Source of the DNA: Apteryx mantelli
Lineage: Eukaryota; Chordata; Aves; Apterygiformes; Apterygidae
Assembly: GCF_036417845.1 (NCBI RefSeq)
Contig: NC_089979.1
Location: 46,570,775 to 46,634,774, forward strand
Reading direction: 5' to 3'
DNA: 64,000 bases
Positions 50,483-61,972 of this stretch are shown here, in pieces (within the stretch, counting starts at the first letter, position 1; every line of letters begins with the position of its first letter). The notes beneath the pieces were generated by a model that was not told the origin of the DNA, searched no databases, and saw nothing but the letters and a program-made list of their open reading frames with translations. The position numbers and the translations under genes were made by a program.

Positions 50483-53400
50483 GGGAGAGGCAATGCCAGG
50501 GCCAGACAATGTGCACCTTGTCCAAGGCCAGTTGTGTTAGTACCAAGGCTTGGGGTGATGCCTGCCACGGCTTCCTCCACTGAATAAATCAGGGCAGTGA
50601 GAAGCATGTGGGGATGGGGATGTGAGGCAGAACAGGCGGGTGACATGGTGGTGGGGTCTGAGCTACATAATGCCACCAGGCACGCTATCACTGTACCCCT
50701 ATGAAGCTCAGCTCTGGCTTTCCTCCCAGTACTGTAACTCCTGCTATCACCATTATCACTACTGTCACCTGTATGCTAGTCAGTTAAATCAACGTCACAG
50801 AGATGTAGGGAAGAGGTGGTGAGAAGCTCCTGCGTAAAGGAGAAAAAGCTTTTTTTTTCTTTCATGATCCATCCTGGAAAGGGGGTGCGTATTCCACCAT
50901 TTAAAGACAAAATTAAATTATTCTGTCTTGTTTTCTGCTTTTGCATCAGAGTGATGATGTCAAACTGTGGGTTCTGCCCTGCATGTACCCCCACAGCACC
51001 GTGAAGAGAAGAGACAGACAAACTTTGCTGCCTCTCTTCTTCTACAATTAAAAATATGTTCAGAAGACCAGTGCATAGGTTCAGATCAGGTTTTGTGCTT
51101 GGCAGGTGGAGTCATTAAAGTGCTTAGTTCAAAGTCACTTAGTGAGAGGTGAGCAGGTTTATTGGATTGGGAAGAGGGAATATACTCCTTTCTCTCTGCC
51201 TTTCTGCACCTGGGTGGTTGGTCTGTCAAAGAGTTAAGGGCAGATCTAAGGCAGTGCAGTCATATAAGGCCTTGCATTCAAATGTGTCCTATTTTTCCCA
51301 GATTTCTTCTGGTCTCCTGCTGTCATGAAGGGCTGTGGTCTCTGTGCCCTGTGAAATGGAGAGGGTCACTCATGCCAGACCTTCTTCTCCCTCCAAATGA
51401 GACGATACAAGAACCTGCCACAAAAAGCTCTTCTTCCAGTGGCATTATGAATTAGAATGTGTAAGTATGCCTCAGTTTCTACATATATAGCCTAACAATG
51501 CACTTTTAGAATTATTGTATTGCAGTTAGTAAAAAATGAAAGCAAAGAACAAATCCATAGACCATATGTATATTTGAAGGGCAGGAATTTAAAGCATTGT
51601 AATTCAAGACACCTCAAAGTATCTGAAACTACTTAGTGTAAGCCAACATCAACAGTAATTCTGTGCTTCCCCTTCATAAACAACCTTCCTGGTAGGAGAA
51701 AGCTATTATTTGCTACATTAAAGAAATAGCTGGCTTATTTCCTACTTGTATGAACAAAAGCTGCATGTTCTTTTTTGCATGATTAAACTTTCTGGGTTAT
51801 GACCATGTACAGGGACTTCTCAGGCCTCCATTGTAAGGATGGTGGTTAGCTGGGAGAACAAGTCATAGGACTGAGTCAATCATGTTCAGGATGGAAAGAG
51901 TCAGATGGAGCCGATGCTGGGCCAAGGAGACTGAGGTTTGGGTCCTCTTTCCAGAGATGCCGTATGTAGAAAGGGGAACATGCTTAAACCAGAAAATGAT
52001 ACAACCTGAGCAGGGGAAAGGTTATAGTCTCTGGATTATACTGTGGTGGTGGGGATATGTCTTATGTTACAAATTCTGATTGTATATACAAACTATTTTT
52101 GTCCCATCAGTTGGTCAGAACATCAATAAAGGTAAGTTCAGTAGAACTTCCCATTACCTCTCTGGTCTAACTACAGTGCAGTGTAAGAAGAGAAAGTCCA
52201 AAGTAAATGAAAATGAAAACTAATAAAAGGGCAACTCCTTCTCTTCATAGTAGGAAGCAGATGCTGTGTCTGTCAAATGTAAACAAATGTCAGTCTGTGA
52301 AGGTGTGGTCCACACAATGCCTTCTCTAAAGCAGAGATGCATTAGATCACATTTCGTGTGAAAGAATAGCCAGCTCTTTTATCCAATCTCTGGAAATGAG
52401 AAAGCTCCTCCTAAATTAACCTTTCCATTATTTCTCAAGGAATAATATGAAAGTATTCTACCATTGCTCTGCAGGCATTCTTTGTTCTTCCATTTAATTG
52501 TCTTAGCCACAGAAAGGCACTTTAACAAGGCAAGACTGGTGCCTGTGGAAAATAAAGGATGAGTGGAACATTGTAAAATCAGGCCCAAAGAAATTAAAGA
52601 AGAGCAAATTAGTCAGAATAGAACAGCTATACTGCAGTACCAGTAACCTTAAAAACAAAAGCTACAGAGAATTATTTATATAGACAAAAACCCAGTCTTA
52701 AGCAGTCTCAAACAATGTTGACATTGCTACCATCTATCCCTTTGTCATTAAGAAAAATCAGCAGTTTCATTTAAAGGATCTACAGTCTAGAAAGAACAAG
52801 AGCAGAGAATTCTATCTTCAGTAGAAATAATATATGTGGAAACCAATCTTTTCTTTAAATGTAAAGAAACAAAAAGGATTGTGAGGACATGTAAGTGATA
52901 AGAAGTATCCTTGATTCACTTTTTCTGGTCAGAAGATAACAGAATTTGAGATCAATATAGCTGGAGATTGTGAAGCGGCGCTAGAGATAGGGATAAAAAC
53001 TGGTAAAAATAGAGAGATAAAAAACATGCAGGGAATATTTAAAGACATACAAAAGTAGATTTGCTCTCGATTTCTTTAAAGGAAAGATGATCTAAACAAA
53101 TATCATCCAAAAAAAATCTAAATTCAATTCCTCAGAGCGTAATAAAGAAAACAGAAATGCAAGCGGAGAATGGAGGCTGAACACCTTTTTACTTAAGGCA
53201 CTGTGGAAGTTCTGGCACTGACACTCATGCTACCAAGAGTTCGGCTCTGAACATGGGGCCAGGAGTCTGCCTCCTTCCAGTAGTTATACTAGAGGATGCA
53301 AACAGCCTTTTGTCACTTGAGCTTGTGAATCCCATGAGACAAGGACAAGATCGCTTGGGTCAATGGAAAGGTAGCAGTTTGGGGCTGACCATGGAGCTGG

Positions 53401-56400
53401 GCTTGACAGGTCCAGATGTCTGCACACAGGCTTGGTCACTGAAGAGGTCACAACACATGAAACTCAGGGGCTTATAAACTCCAGGCAGTTGGGTTGTCCT
53501 GCAATACTGGGTGAATTCCCAGACTGCCGGCTGAATCCCACCGGACTGATCCGGGCCTGCTGCCAGTGAGCTACAGCTCCCCGCTTCTTCCTCTGGAGCC
53601 AGCATGCTCCATCTTACCTACCTGCTACATAATACCACTAGGCCATAAAATCAAATGTGAGAAAAGGCGTGCATGGCAAGCTAAACCAAGAGCACATTCA
53701 AAAAAATACTCCAAGTTCCTTTCAATGGAAACTAAGAATTAAAAGATACACAGAAAATAACAGAAAAGTCAAAGAGCAGAATAAGCCTTGCTTTGTCCTT
53801 CTCTTGAGCTGTTACAAATCTGTGGGTAAGAGTCCTCCTTCCCTCTTGTCATCCAAGAAATGTGTAAGGGATTAGTGAGTACTAACTGGGTAAAAATCTC
53901 CTCCTTGTAGCACTGAGAGGTGCCTGCTGCAATAGGCATGTAGCCCATGGGGTTGGCAGGAGTTTGGTGAGATCCTCCATTTTCAAAGAGGATTGCTGGG
54001 GAACGCTGTTTCTGATTTTTAGAGTAGTTCAGCATTTCAGAAGAGAGGGAGAGATCTTTTCTGTTCTGCAGGTGAGGACAACTCACTGACCTGTCTTTAC
54101 CACTCAGAAATGCGTATTGTGATCTCCATCCAGGTCTGAGTGTATAAACCCCCTCACCATTCTTTGCCAGAGAAGATTTATCTCTATTTATTCAAAAAAT
54201 CACTAGTCTGATGCCTTTCTTACTGAAAGTTTTGGACATGCCCATATTCTAAGAAAGCACCACCAGTACTTCCCTATGGTGCTGGCCCAATTAAAGTTTA
54301 TAAACAGAATGCCACTTTATTGAAATTTGTAACAACCAAAGCTTTAAATGGTTTTTTTTTTTTCGTTTTAAAAATGGTCTTTGATTCATTCACAAAGTCT
54401 AAATTTGGGTACTAAAATAAATGGTGATGCTTTAAAAATAAATTACTTCATTAGATGCTGGACTCTCAAAAAATCAGGCTGCCAAAGTTACAATTGTATC
54501 TGCAGGCTTTATTTAGAAGCTTAAGGGAATGTCAGATTTTTTTGGAGAATATGGGCCCTTATCTGAACAATGGGAACATATATGGAAATTCTACCTCTGG
54601 AATAAAATATCTCCATATGAGTGGACAATGGGATATATTTATCCATGACCTGATCTTCAGTATTTAAAAACAGCTTACTTAACTCAATGTTGCAGCTTCT
54701 TAAGACCATCTCCGCTATGTAGGTTTTATTCTGTCACAGTAAGCAACAATCTCTCTTCACGTCATGTGTTTCTACCACTCTAAAAGTTCTCCATTTTAAA
54801 GAGTGTGAAAAAGGTTTGAAATTAAAAATACAGAGTAGGTATCTGGCTTATAGTTAGTATCTTCTTAAGATCCTTCCTCTTTGTAATTTTCTCCTTAAAG
54901 TTTGTAAGAATAAAGATTTTGTTGGAAGATTTTGTAGTTATGTTTGTAGCAGTGGAACAAATCTCCTCCATGACTTCTTGAGGAAACTATTTGCCCTTTC
55001 TAAAGTCCATATGCATCTGCCACTAAACTGTAGTTTTATCTTCAATCTTTCATAATTAATTGTGTTTTTCATTGTGTTAAGTACATTTAAGATTGTGTTT
55101 ATAGGGTAGTCTGAAGCATACTTCCTTCCACTATCCAACTACTGTTCTTTAAGCTAATCATATTTCATAACCAAGGAAGCCAAATTAAAAACAGGTGGCT
55201 TGTTAGCTCATGGCTTTTTTCACGTTTTTTGAAGAATTTGATAATAGTCTTTTAGAACTGATCTCAGATTATTCCTTAGTTCATTTGGAGGGTAGAAGCT
55301 CTTCCTTTTCTCTTCCTCTCTCGAGCTGTATTAATAGTTCAGGAACTTGGGAACAGCCTGAGTCATAAAGGAGAAAGTTCAAGCATATGAGATCTTTGCT
55401 GTTGGCATTAAGTACTCAGCACTGTGGCCTCTGACAGCTGAGTTCTGGAATGTCAGGGATATTTGGAATTTGGTTCACAAGTGGTTAACTTAAGCATTAA
55501 GCTTGAGATGCACCATTTTCTGCATTTTGTGGCTACCGTACGTCTTTTCAGATTCTTCTTGTCCAAGTTTTCCCCAGACTTCTTAAAGTTTGAGATTTTG
55601 TGCTCTTCCCAGGTGTAGAAAACATGGCATGTATGGAAGCTAAGTTTTGAAATAGCAGGCCAGGTCTAGAGGGAGTAGAAGAAGGTAGCTCAAGAATAAG
55701 AAGAGTTGGAAAAACTGGTGTTCAAAAGGCTTTGCAGCTAGAGAGGATAGTGTTTCCATAAGAGCTTTCTCTAACAGGTGTAAAATACAGAATACAAAGA
55801 CTGATCTAACCTAATGAGCCAGTGTAAAATGTATATATGAAGTAAAGGAGATAGTAACACTAGTAAACTTTTATAGAGTTTTTTGTAGGCCTGAGAGTAC
55901 TTTTTAAGTTATGATTTTTAAGTCAAGGCTTTTAGTCTAATCTAGGATGAGAAGAAAAGGAGCATTAAAAACCATCATAAGAGAGAGCTACAGCACCTAT
56001 AATTTCTCACTTCAGTTAGAACCGGACAAAATCAGGCCACTTCAGATGATACCATGATGAGGGTTTAAAATTTGGGCATTTTTGCCTGCTCTCAAATCAG
56101 GGTCATGGATGAGATGCCCAGGCCCCTGCTCATGCCAGAAGCCAATGCTGCATGCTTCATCCGTGACAATCTCTCTCCTCCCTGCCCCAGTGATAACCCC
56201 TATCTTTTGAAGACAGAAAAGTAGCAGCCCTTTATTAATTTTGTGTTTTATACTCCTCAGCCGTAGACTTCTTGCAGTCAGGAGTACGTAGAGGCCACTA
56301 AATGTTGTTTTGTATCCAGATCTACCTCTGTCTCTGTTACAGAACAAATGTCATGTTAAGTTAGGGAACGTGCCTGAAGTACACACTGGATTTGCTCTGA

Positions 56401-56533
56401 CCCTTCTTCTGCAGTAAAATGAGCTGCAGCTACCAGGTATGATACTAACTTTCTTGCGTAGTGCCGTTCCCATGTTGCACCCACCCATTCTGACAAATTC
56501 TAGCATGAGCACATGTTGTAGAAAGCAAAATAT
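50483..56533. other. Intergenic between PMP2 promoter and FABP4 3' end
   Basis: No further FABP exon (for example FABP9, which lies here in mammals) and no other gene is recognisable. A GC-richer stretch at about 53.24-53.62 kb contains two GGTCAC words six bases apart. They are not spaced as a PPAR-RXR (DR1) site. Confidence 0.6.
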
Positions 56534-56539
56534 TTTATT
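56534..56539 (-). terminator. FABP4 poly(A) signal candidate (AATAAA)
   Basis: TTTATT on the + strand reads AATAAA on the minus strand, about 155 bp after the FABP4 stop codon, a usual 3' UTR length for this family. Confidence 0.6.
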
Positions 56540-56691
56540 GAATAGACACAATTTAGACTGCATACAATTGTTCTGGGATGTATCTGTAAAAAGTACAGTT
56601 CTCTTTAAAATATATTTGTGGAGCTTTTCTCCTTCAGTGATGTTGATTTTCCTACGGCTTTAAGCATTAGTCCTGTGTGATGATGGCTTCT

Positions 56692-56742
56692 TCATGCTTT
56701 TTCATACACTCTTTTGCAGCTAACATTGTTCATGGTGCATTC
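56692..56742 (-). CDS. FABP4: FABP4 coding exon 4
   Basis: Acceptor TTTCTAG|GAATGC. It encodes [16 protein letters not shown] then TGA, with R127 and Y129. Confidence 0.96.
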   Translation of the reverse strand, partial: ECTMNNVSCKRVYEKA

Positions 56743-59700
56743 CTAGAAAGGTAAATTTAATCAGCTTTTAACTCTCATGGAATATTTGTTAGTCAGAAGA
56801 TAGAGAATTACTTTTCCATTGGGAGCCAATACTGGAAATAGTTTGCATTTCTCCTCCCTTAAAGCCAGTTGCCAGAACAGTGAAACTCAAGTTTGAGAGC
56901 TTTAGAAACAAAGTAAAAAATGTTTCATAGAAACATAAGACTGAAAGAACATTAAAACACTGTTTCAGCCACCCCAGGGAAGTGCCTAATCTCCTCTTAA
57001 AAGTCTTTAAAGAAGGCTCCTAGGACTTCCATGGGGGACTGATTGGACTCTGGACCCTGGCATTTGGCTTTTCTTCCTTTCACCTTTTGTAGCTGTGGCT
57101 TGTCACACATGTGTGCATGCACACACACACACACACACACGCACACACACACGCACACACGGAGTCCTACACATCTTTCAGACTTGCAGCTGTTGATATC
57201 AGCTTCTACATGTTAGGTTCTGCCCTCATCTATTTTTCTGTTAGATCAAACTTTGTTTTCCTTTCCTAATTGTTATTAAAAACTATTTCTATTTGTTCTC
57301 CTGTGGACTTTATCCAAAGATATTTAAATATGAAATTTGTGGATACATTTTTTCTCTAGGGGAGGGCAGAACTCTTTAGGAATTCCGTACACATATATCC
57401 TTCGTAGCATATAGGAATCTTAGTTACCTTTATGAACACATTCTTAGTCCCCTCCCAGATTCTTCAAAGTGTACATATTTTTCCTAAAACCAGAGAGCAG
57501 CGCTGGGAACCCCCAAAAAAGCAGCTGGGCCTCACTGGCACCGACTCAAGTGCAACAGTTATCTTCTGTTTCTGACCAGAAAACAGCAACTAACAGAACT
57601 CAGATACAGCTTTTCTTTTTTTCTTTTTTTTTTTGCAGTGACATCATATTATTGATACATTTATTTGTGATCCATAATACAATTCTCACAGATTGCTGTT
57701 GAGTCTCTACCAGAGACAAACAGACGGAATATTTTGCATCAGCACAGAGTGGGCACACTTAACATAGACTTTGTTAATGTTTTCTGTATATTGTGATAGA
57801 CTTTAAGATTCTGCTATGTAAGAATTTCCCTCATGATGATGTTGGTTTTCCTTGCAACTCTTTCCTAACCATCTCTTGCTATGGAAAACAGGCACCTTCA
57901 TACTTTTCTGGCTGTGAATGTTAACACCGTTTCAGTTTAAATACTTGCTCCTGACTTGTTCAGAGAGACTTCTTGTCGAATAAATGCAGAGAGTCTTTTC
58001 AGATGCTTCAATCTCCCCATTTGAATGCTGTATAAAACATTTGCCAAAAAAAGTATTCTGCAAAATGAATTCAGTGATTGGACAACAAAAAATGAACTCA
58101 CCACCACAAGGTTCCCATCCACCACTTTTCTCTTTATTATAGTCTCTTTTCCATCCCACTTCTGCACCTGGTTCAGTGAGCCATTATCTAGGGTTACGAT
58201 GTTCTGCCAAAGAAAAAAAGCAAAGTGTAGCTATTTCGTCAGGGTCCTCCAGACTGAAGAGAAGATTGTTTCTGTGTCCAAACAGTACTGAAGCACAGGG
58301 AACCAAACAATCTACAAAACATTCTTGGTGCTCACACCTTTTAAAGGAGCATTTCTATAGCAGATGTCAAAATCACAGCTCCTTCCTCCTACTCCCACAT
58401 CCTTTTTGAGAGAAAGAATGAAACTTCTGGACTCACCTTTGTTTTTCTGTCATCTGCCGTGGTTTCATCAAACTCTTCACCCAACTTGAAAGAGATCTCT
58501 GTATTTTTGAAGGTACTTTCTGTTTTGATGGTTATCACATCCCCGTTGATGCTGATAGTTACACTGGGCTTGGCTACACCAGCCATTTTTCTGGTGGCAA
58601 ACCCCACACCTGTAAATAAGACAGGACATTATGAAATTCTTATCTTTATTTAGTGTCTTTCTCATTTGTGGAAAAAAGACCAGCACTGAACTCCCATTTA
58701 CTTTCTTAAATTTTTAGTAACCCTATGTTGCAGAGGTTCCTCTGTCCATTTATAGACCAAGCCAGGCAGGATGAAGTAAGAATATTCTCTCCTCTGTCAT
58801 TATCAGAACAGCAAAAGTAATATGAAACCTGAGACAAGATTTTAATGCCAGGTATTTGCATATACTCTTGTTCAAAATAACTGCAATCAATTTTACACTA
58901 GCTCGCACTATAGTTATATCTAAAAGTAAATAAGCAGAAATATATGAGAGCTTCTAAGCCACAAAACGAACCAACCAAACAAACCAAAAAAATCAGTTGA
59001 ATCACAGATATATTTGTCTGTGGCTAGGCTGAATAAAAGGAAATGATTAAGAAATAACTGACAATGCTTACGCCCTGAGTAAAATCTGGGGTAAAGATTA
59101 AGAGTGCAAGAGTATCACTGAAAGCTCTCTGAATGCTGCAGAAATCTCAGTGAGTAGAGTTTAATCTCTAAACAAGAAGTCAATTTTTTAGCATGTACTG
59201 ATCCAATCAGTGCAAGTTTCCCCATACTTCCTCCACCCTACAAGAATGTAGAAACCCTTTAAGGCCCAATTTTAATTCAAAACAAGAAACCTACACCTGT
59301 AGAGAAAAGTGTTATCCCTGAAATCTTTTCCAGGTATCTATTCTGGAATCCATGCAATTTCCTATATAAGTATACACTGGAGGCAACTACAGAAAGTTTC
59401 ATTCACTATAGTAGCCATGACAATTAATCTGTCCCCTAGTCCAATAGTAATATAAAGATATTTAGACATGGTGAAGCTTGCTGCATTTTAGCATTATATT
59501 ACTTTGCATCTCCAAAGGATAAAAATTAATCCACACAAAATATTGCAGTGATGTGTTTTACCTCCATTTATAGCACTACTAGGCATGCATAGACTTGGCT
59601 TACCTGAAACTATTCCTCCCAATCAAGGTTTTTCTGTTATAGGGATTTGACACCACTAGTCCAAACAGCCAAATTCTCCAGTTTAAGATTGTCTAATTAA

Positions 59701-59895
59701 ACTAGTTGGACTAAAAAGTCCTTGGTAAAAAGAATAGCCAGGAAAAGCAAGTAAGGAATAAAGTTCACATTCAACATTCCTTCCCCGGCCCAGATAGAAC
59801 AGCTCCAAATAATTTTTCTCACCCAGCTCTTTCATATAGTCTTCAAAGTTTTCACTAGAAAGGAGCTTCCAGGTTCCCACAAACTGGTCACACAT
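56692..59895 (-). CDS. FABP4: Adipocyte fatty-acid-binding protein, four-exon gene
   Basis: This is a cytosolic and nuclear fatty-acid chaperone of adipocytes and macrophages, which delivers ligand to lipases and PPARs. Coding exons are 59895-59823 (73 nt), 58609-58437 (173), 58203-58102 (102) and 56742-56692 (51), giving 132 aa, with introns of 1213, 233 and 1359 bp. The signature [18 protein letters not shown] is at residues 7-24. The ligand triad is R107, R127 and Y129. K22, R31 and K32, the three-dimensional nuclear-import site, and L67, L87 and L92, the export site, are present. The words [28 protein letters not shown] and the end [15 protein letters not shown] mark FABP4 and closely resemble the avian protein. 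The upstream open frame has no ATG, only TTG, so MCDQFVG is the start. It lies in tandem with PMP2 and head-to-head with an FABP relic 2.1 kb upstream. Confidence 0.96.
57115..57160. repeat. (CA)n microsatellite in FABP4 intron 3
   Basis: About 20 CA units with a few CG interruptions (ACGCAC). It is likely polymorphic in length. Confidence 0.95.
58102..58203 (-). CDS. FABP4: FABP4 coding exon 3
   Basis: Acceptor TGGCAG|AACATC, donor GTGGTG|GTGAGT. It encodes residues 83-116 starting [16 protein letters not shown], with R107. Confidence 0.96.
58437..58609 (-). CDS. FABP4: FABP4 coding exon 2
   Basis: Acceptor TTACAG|GTGTGG, donor AAAG|GTGAGT. It encodes the portal helices and strands B-E, ending [11 protein letters not shown]. 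Confidence 0.96.
59823..59895 (-). CDS. FABP4: FABP4 coding exon 1
   Basis: This exon encodes residues 1-24 plus one base (phase 1). The donor is CTGG|GTGAG. Confidence 0.96.
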
Positions 59896-59983
59896 TCTGT
59901 CAGGCTGGATAGCAGTCTTCCACGGGATCAAGCAGAAATACAGGACAGCAGAGTAGTATGATCTCCAGGAGACCAGGAGTTAT

Positions 59984-60027
59984 CTTTAAAAAAGCTCCTG
60001 GCCACATGATGCTCTAGGATGACCAAT
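59984..60027 (-). promoter_or_regulatory. FABP4: FABP4 core promoter: ATTGG box and TATA-like box
   Basis: On the minus strand an ATTGG (60027-60023) is followed about 30 bp later by TTTTTTAAAG (59993-59984), about 90 bp before the ATG. No convincing DR1-type PPAR site is visible in the upstream sequence available here. Confidence 0.6.
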
Positions 60028-60940
60028 GAAGAGGGAGTTCCAGTGCCCAGTGTTTTCCTTCCTCTCCCTTCCCCTCCTTTGCCAGTAGGTCATAGTGTTA
60101 TTATTCATATGCCCTTACTAGCACAAAGATCACTGTCTTGTTTTTATTTATTTTTATCATTCAAGAACACTCTGCATTAAAGACAAATATTTAAGTCATA
60201 TTTTCTTTGGGAAGAAAAAGGTAGGCTCAACCCACAGGGCGTTATGTTCTCTCCCATACCCTTCTTTTCATTTCACTCCTCTATATCAAGTGAATGCAGC
60301 TAAATTCCTAGACTGTAAGACCAGAAGGGATGATGAGGATCATTTAAATTGTTTTCTGCACCACTGTAGTGGGAGACTTTATCTAGAGAGCGACGGTGCT
60401 ACAAGAAGAAGTGGATTTTCAGGAGAAAGAGGCTGTGGAGTGAGAAAGAATTAAGGGAATAAAGCAGCTTCCTTGACTGGGATCTCCTTCAGTGTTGCTC
60501 CACCTAAACCAATTGACCAATAGGTTTTATTCTGCTTTTCTGTGCTGGAGAGGGGATATATGAAAAGCAAACCAAGTAACAAAACAGATGATTTCTTTCC
60601 CTTTTGCTCATGTGCCTTCTGAAGACCTGTGTCCCAATAACTAGTGTTATGACTAGTTCTGGCATCAAGCTAGGCTCTGGTATCAACCCTGCTTTGACTG
60701 GTCCTCTAAGCTGTATCATAGCTCGGTTCACAAAAACTATATCAGAAAGCAGCCAAGCAATTTCTTAGACTTTGTTTCTGGCTGTAACACACTATTCCAA
60801 TGGCAAAAAGTAGTTAATAAGTACACACTCCAGCAACTGCGTTCCTCTTTAGGTAGATTTCCTTGATGGATCATGTTGGTCCACATATCTGGGGAATTGT
60901 TGACCTTGAAAATAACAATGTTAAAGAAATTATTAATATA
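60028..60940. other. FABP4 upstream region
   Basis: No exon is recognisable. It contains one old CR1-like tail fragment (60303-60370). Regulatory sites for FABP4 would be expected here, but I see none that I can name safely. Confidence 0.5.
60303..60370 (-). repeat. Old CR1-like 3' fragment
   Basis: CTAGACTGTAAGACCAGAAG followed by GGATCATTTAA-type wording resembles the reverse complement of an old amniote CR1 3' end ('taaggccagaagggaccattgtgatcatctagtctgacctcctg'). Confidence 0.45.
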
Positions 60941-61650
60941 GAATCATACAATAATCCAGGTGAGAAGGGACCTGAAGAAGTCTCCAGTCCAACCTCCTGC
61001 TCAAGCAAGGTCATCTCTGAGCTCAGATCAGGTTGCTCAGGGCTTTGTCCAGCTGGGTCTTGAAAACCTTGAAGGATGGAGATGGCATGACCTCTCGGAG
61101 CTACCTGTGCCACTGTCTGACTGACTGTGGTGGAGAGGGTCTCCTTATATCCAGTCAGGACCTCTCTTGTTTCAGTTTATGCCCATTGTCTCTCATTCTC
61201 CCACCATGCACTGCTGTGAAGAGTCTAGCTCCAGTTCCTCAATCACCACCCTGTAGGCACTGGGGAGCTGCCAGTGGGTCACCCCGAAGCAATCTCTTCT
61301 CCAGGGTGAACAGGCTCAGCTTCCACAGCCTCTCCTCACAGGGTAAATGCTTCAGCCCCACCAACTTGGTGAGCTCCACTGAACTTGTTCCAGTTTATCA
61401 ATGTCTTTCCTGTATTGGGGGCCCAAAACTGGAATCAGTATTTTAGATATGGCCAAATGAGAGTCAAGAAAGGAGAGTAATCACTTCCCTTGACCAGCTG
61501 GCTTTGCTCTTGTTCATACAGCTCAGGATGCTGTTGGCCTTCTATGTTGGCAGGGTTCGGTTTGCTGTCCAAGTCTGTGAGGGCCTTTTCTGCAAAGCAG
61601 CTCCCCATCCAGTCAGTTCCCAGCCTGTATTGCTACAAGGGCTGAATGTG
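60941..61650 (-). mobile_element. Older CR1 LINE fragment upstream of FABP4
   Basis: This is the CR1 3' half in reverse orientation. The + strand begins with TAGAATCATACAATAATCCA, an eroded 8-bp tail. Then come AGAAGGGACCTGAAGAAGTC, TCCAGTCCAACCTCCTGCTC and CTTGTTTCAGTTTATGCCCA, then AGGGTGAACAGGCTCAG and a CCAGTTTATCAATGTC segment. Each aligns by eye with the corresponding order in copy 2 (33130-33850). It is clearly more diverged than the two young copies and has lost its frame. It belongs to a different, older CR1 subfamily. It lies between FABP4 and the FABP relic. Confidence 0.88.
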
Positions 61651-61972
61651 TTACTTTCTTGTCCCTTTAAGACTGCAGACTCTTTGTGAGTAAAATGATT
61701 TTTTTAACTCTTCTGGAATAGCTAAATCTTAAGTTTGGTCCAGTTTTTTTGAATTTTTATATGTCTACTGACTTTGGGTTAATCCTAAAAGAAATCAAAA
61801 AAATTTCTAATTATTAGCATCCTTGATGCCTTTCTTTATTGGTTTTCTCAAAGGTAAGAGGAGGAGAGAGACACGCTGAGGTCCCCTTTAAAAGGAGCCT
61901 CTGGGGGGCCCTGAAGTTTGTGCCATTATCTTGTTTATTACTTAAGATTATTGGCTTGAGAAGCACTAAACC
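61651..61972 (+). promoter_or_regulatory. Fossil FABP promoter upstream of the relic
   Basis: On the + strand an ATTGG at 61838-61842 is followed 45 bp later by CTTTAAAAGGAG (61886-61897), and the relic ATG is at 61973. The 12-nt TATA-containing word is identical to the one in the PMP2 promoter (50447-50436, minus strand). This supports the relic having arisen by DNA-level duplication and not as a processed copy. Nothing else is recognised in this stretch. Confidence 0.5.

Noticed and set aside
53440-53460. Two GGTCAC words that could be a nuclear-receptor site between PMP2 and FABP4
   Set aside because: The half-sites are six bases apart, not the one-base spacing of a PPAR-RXR element, and a single such pair is expected by chance.
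59683-59931. N-terminal extension of FABP4 upstream of MCDQFVG
   Set aside because: The frame is open 12 codons upstream but begins with TTG. No in-frame ATG exists there, and the family start is MCDQF with a 73-nt first coding exon.
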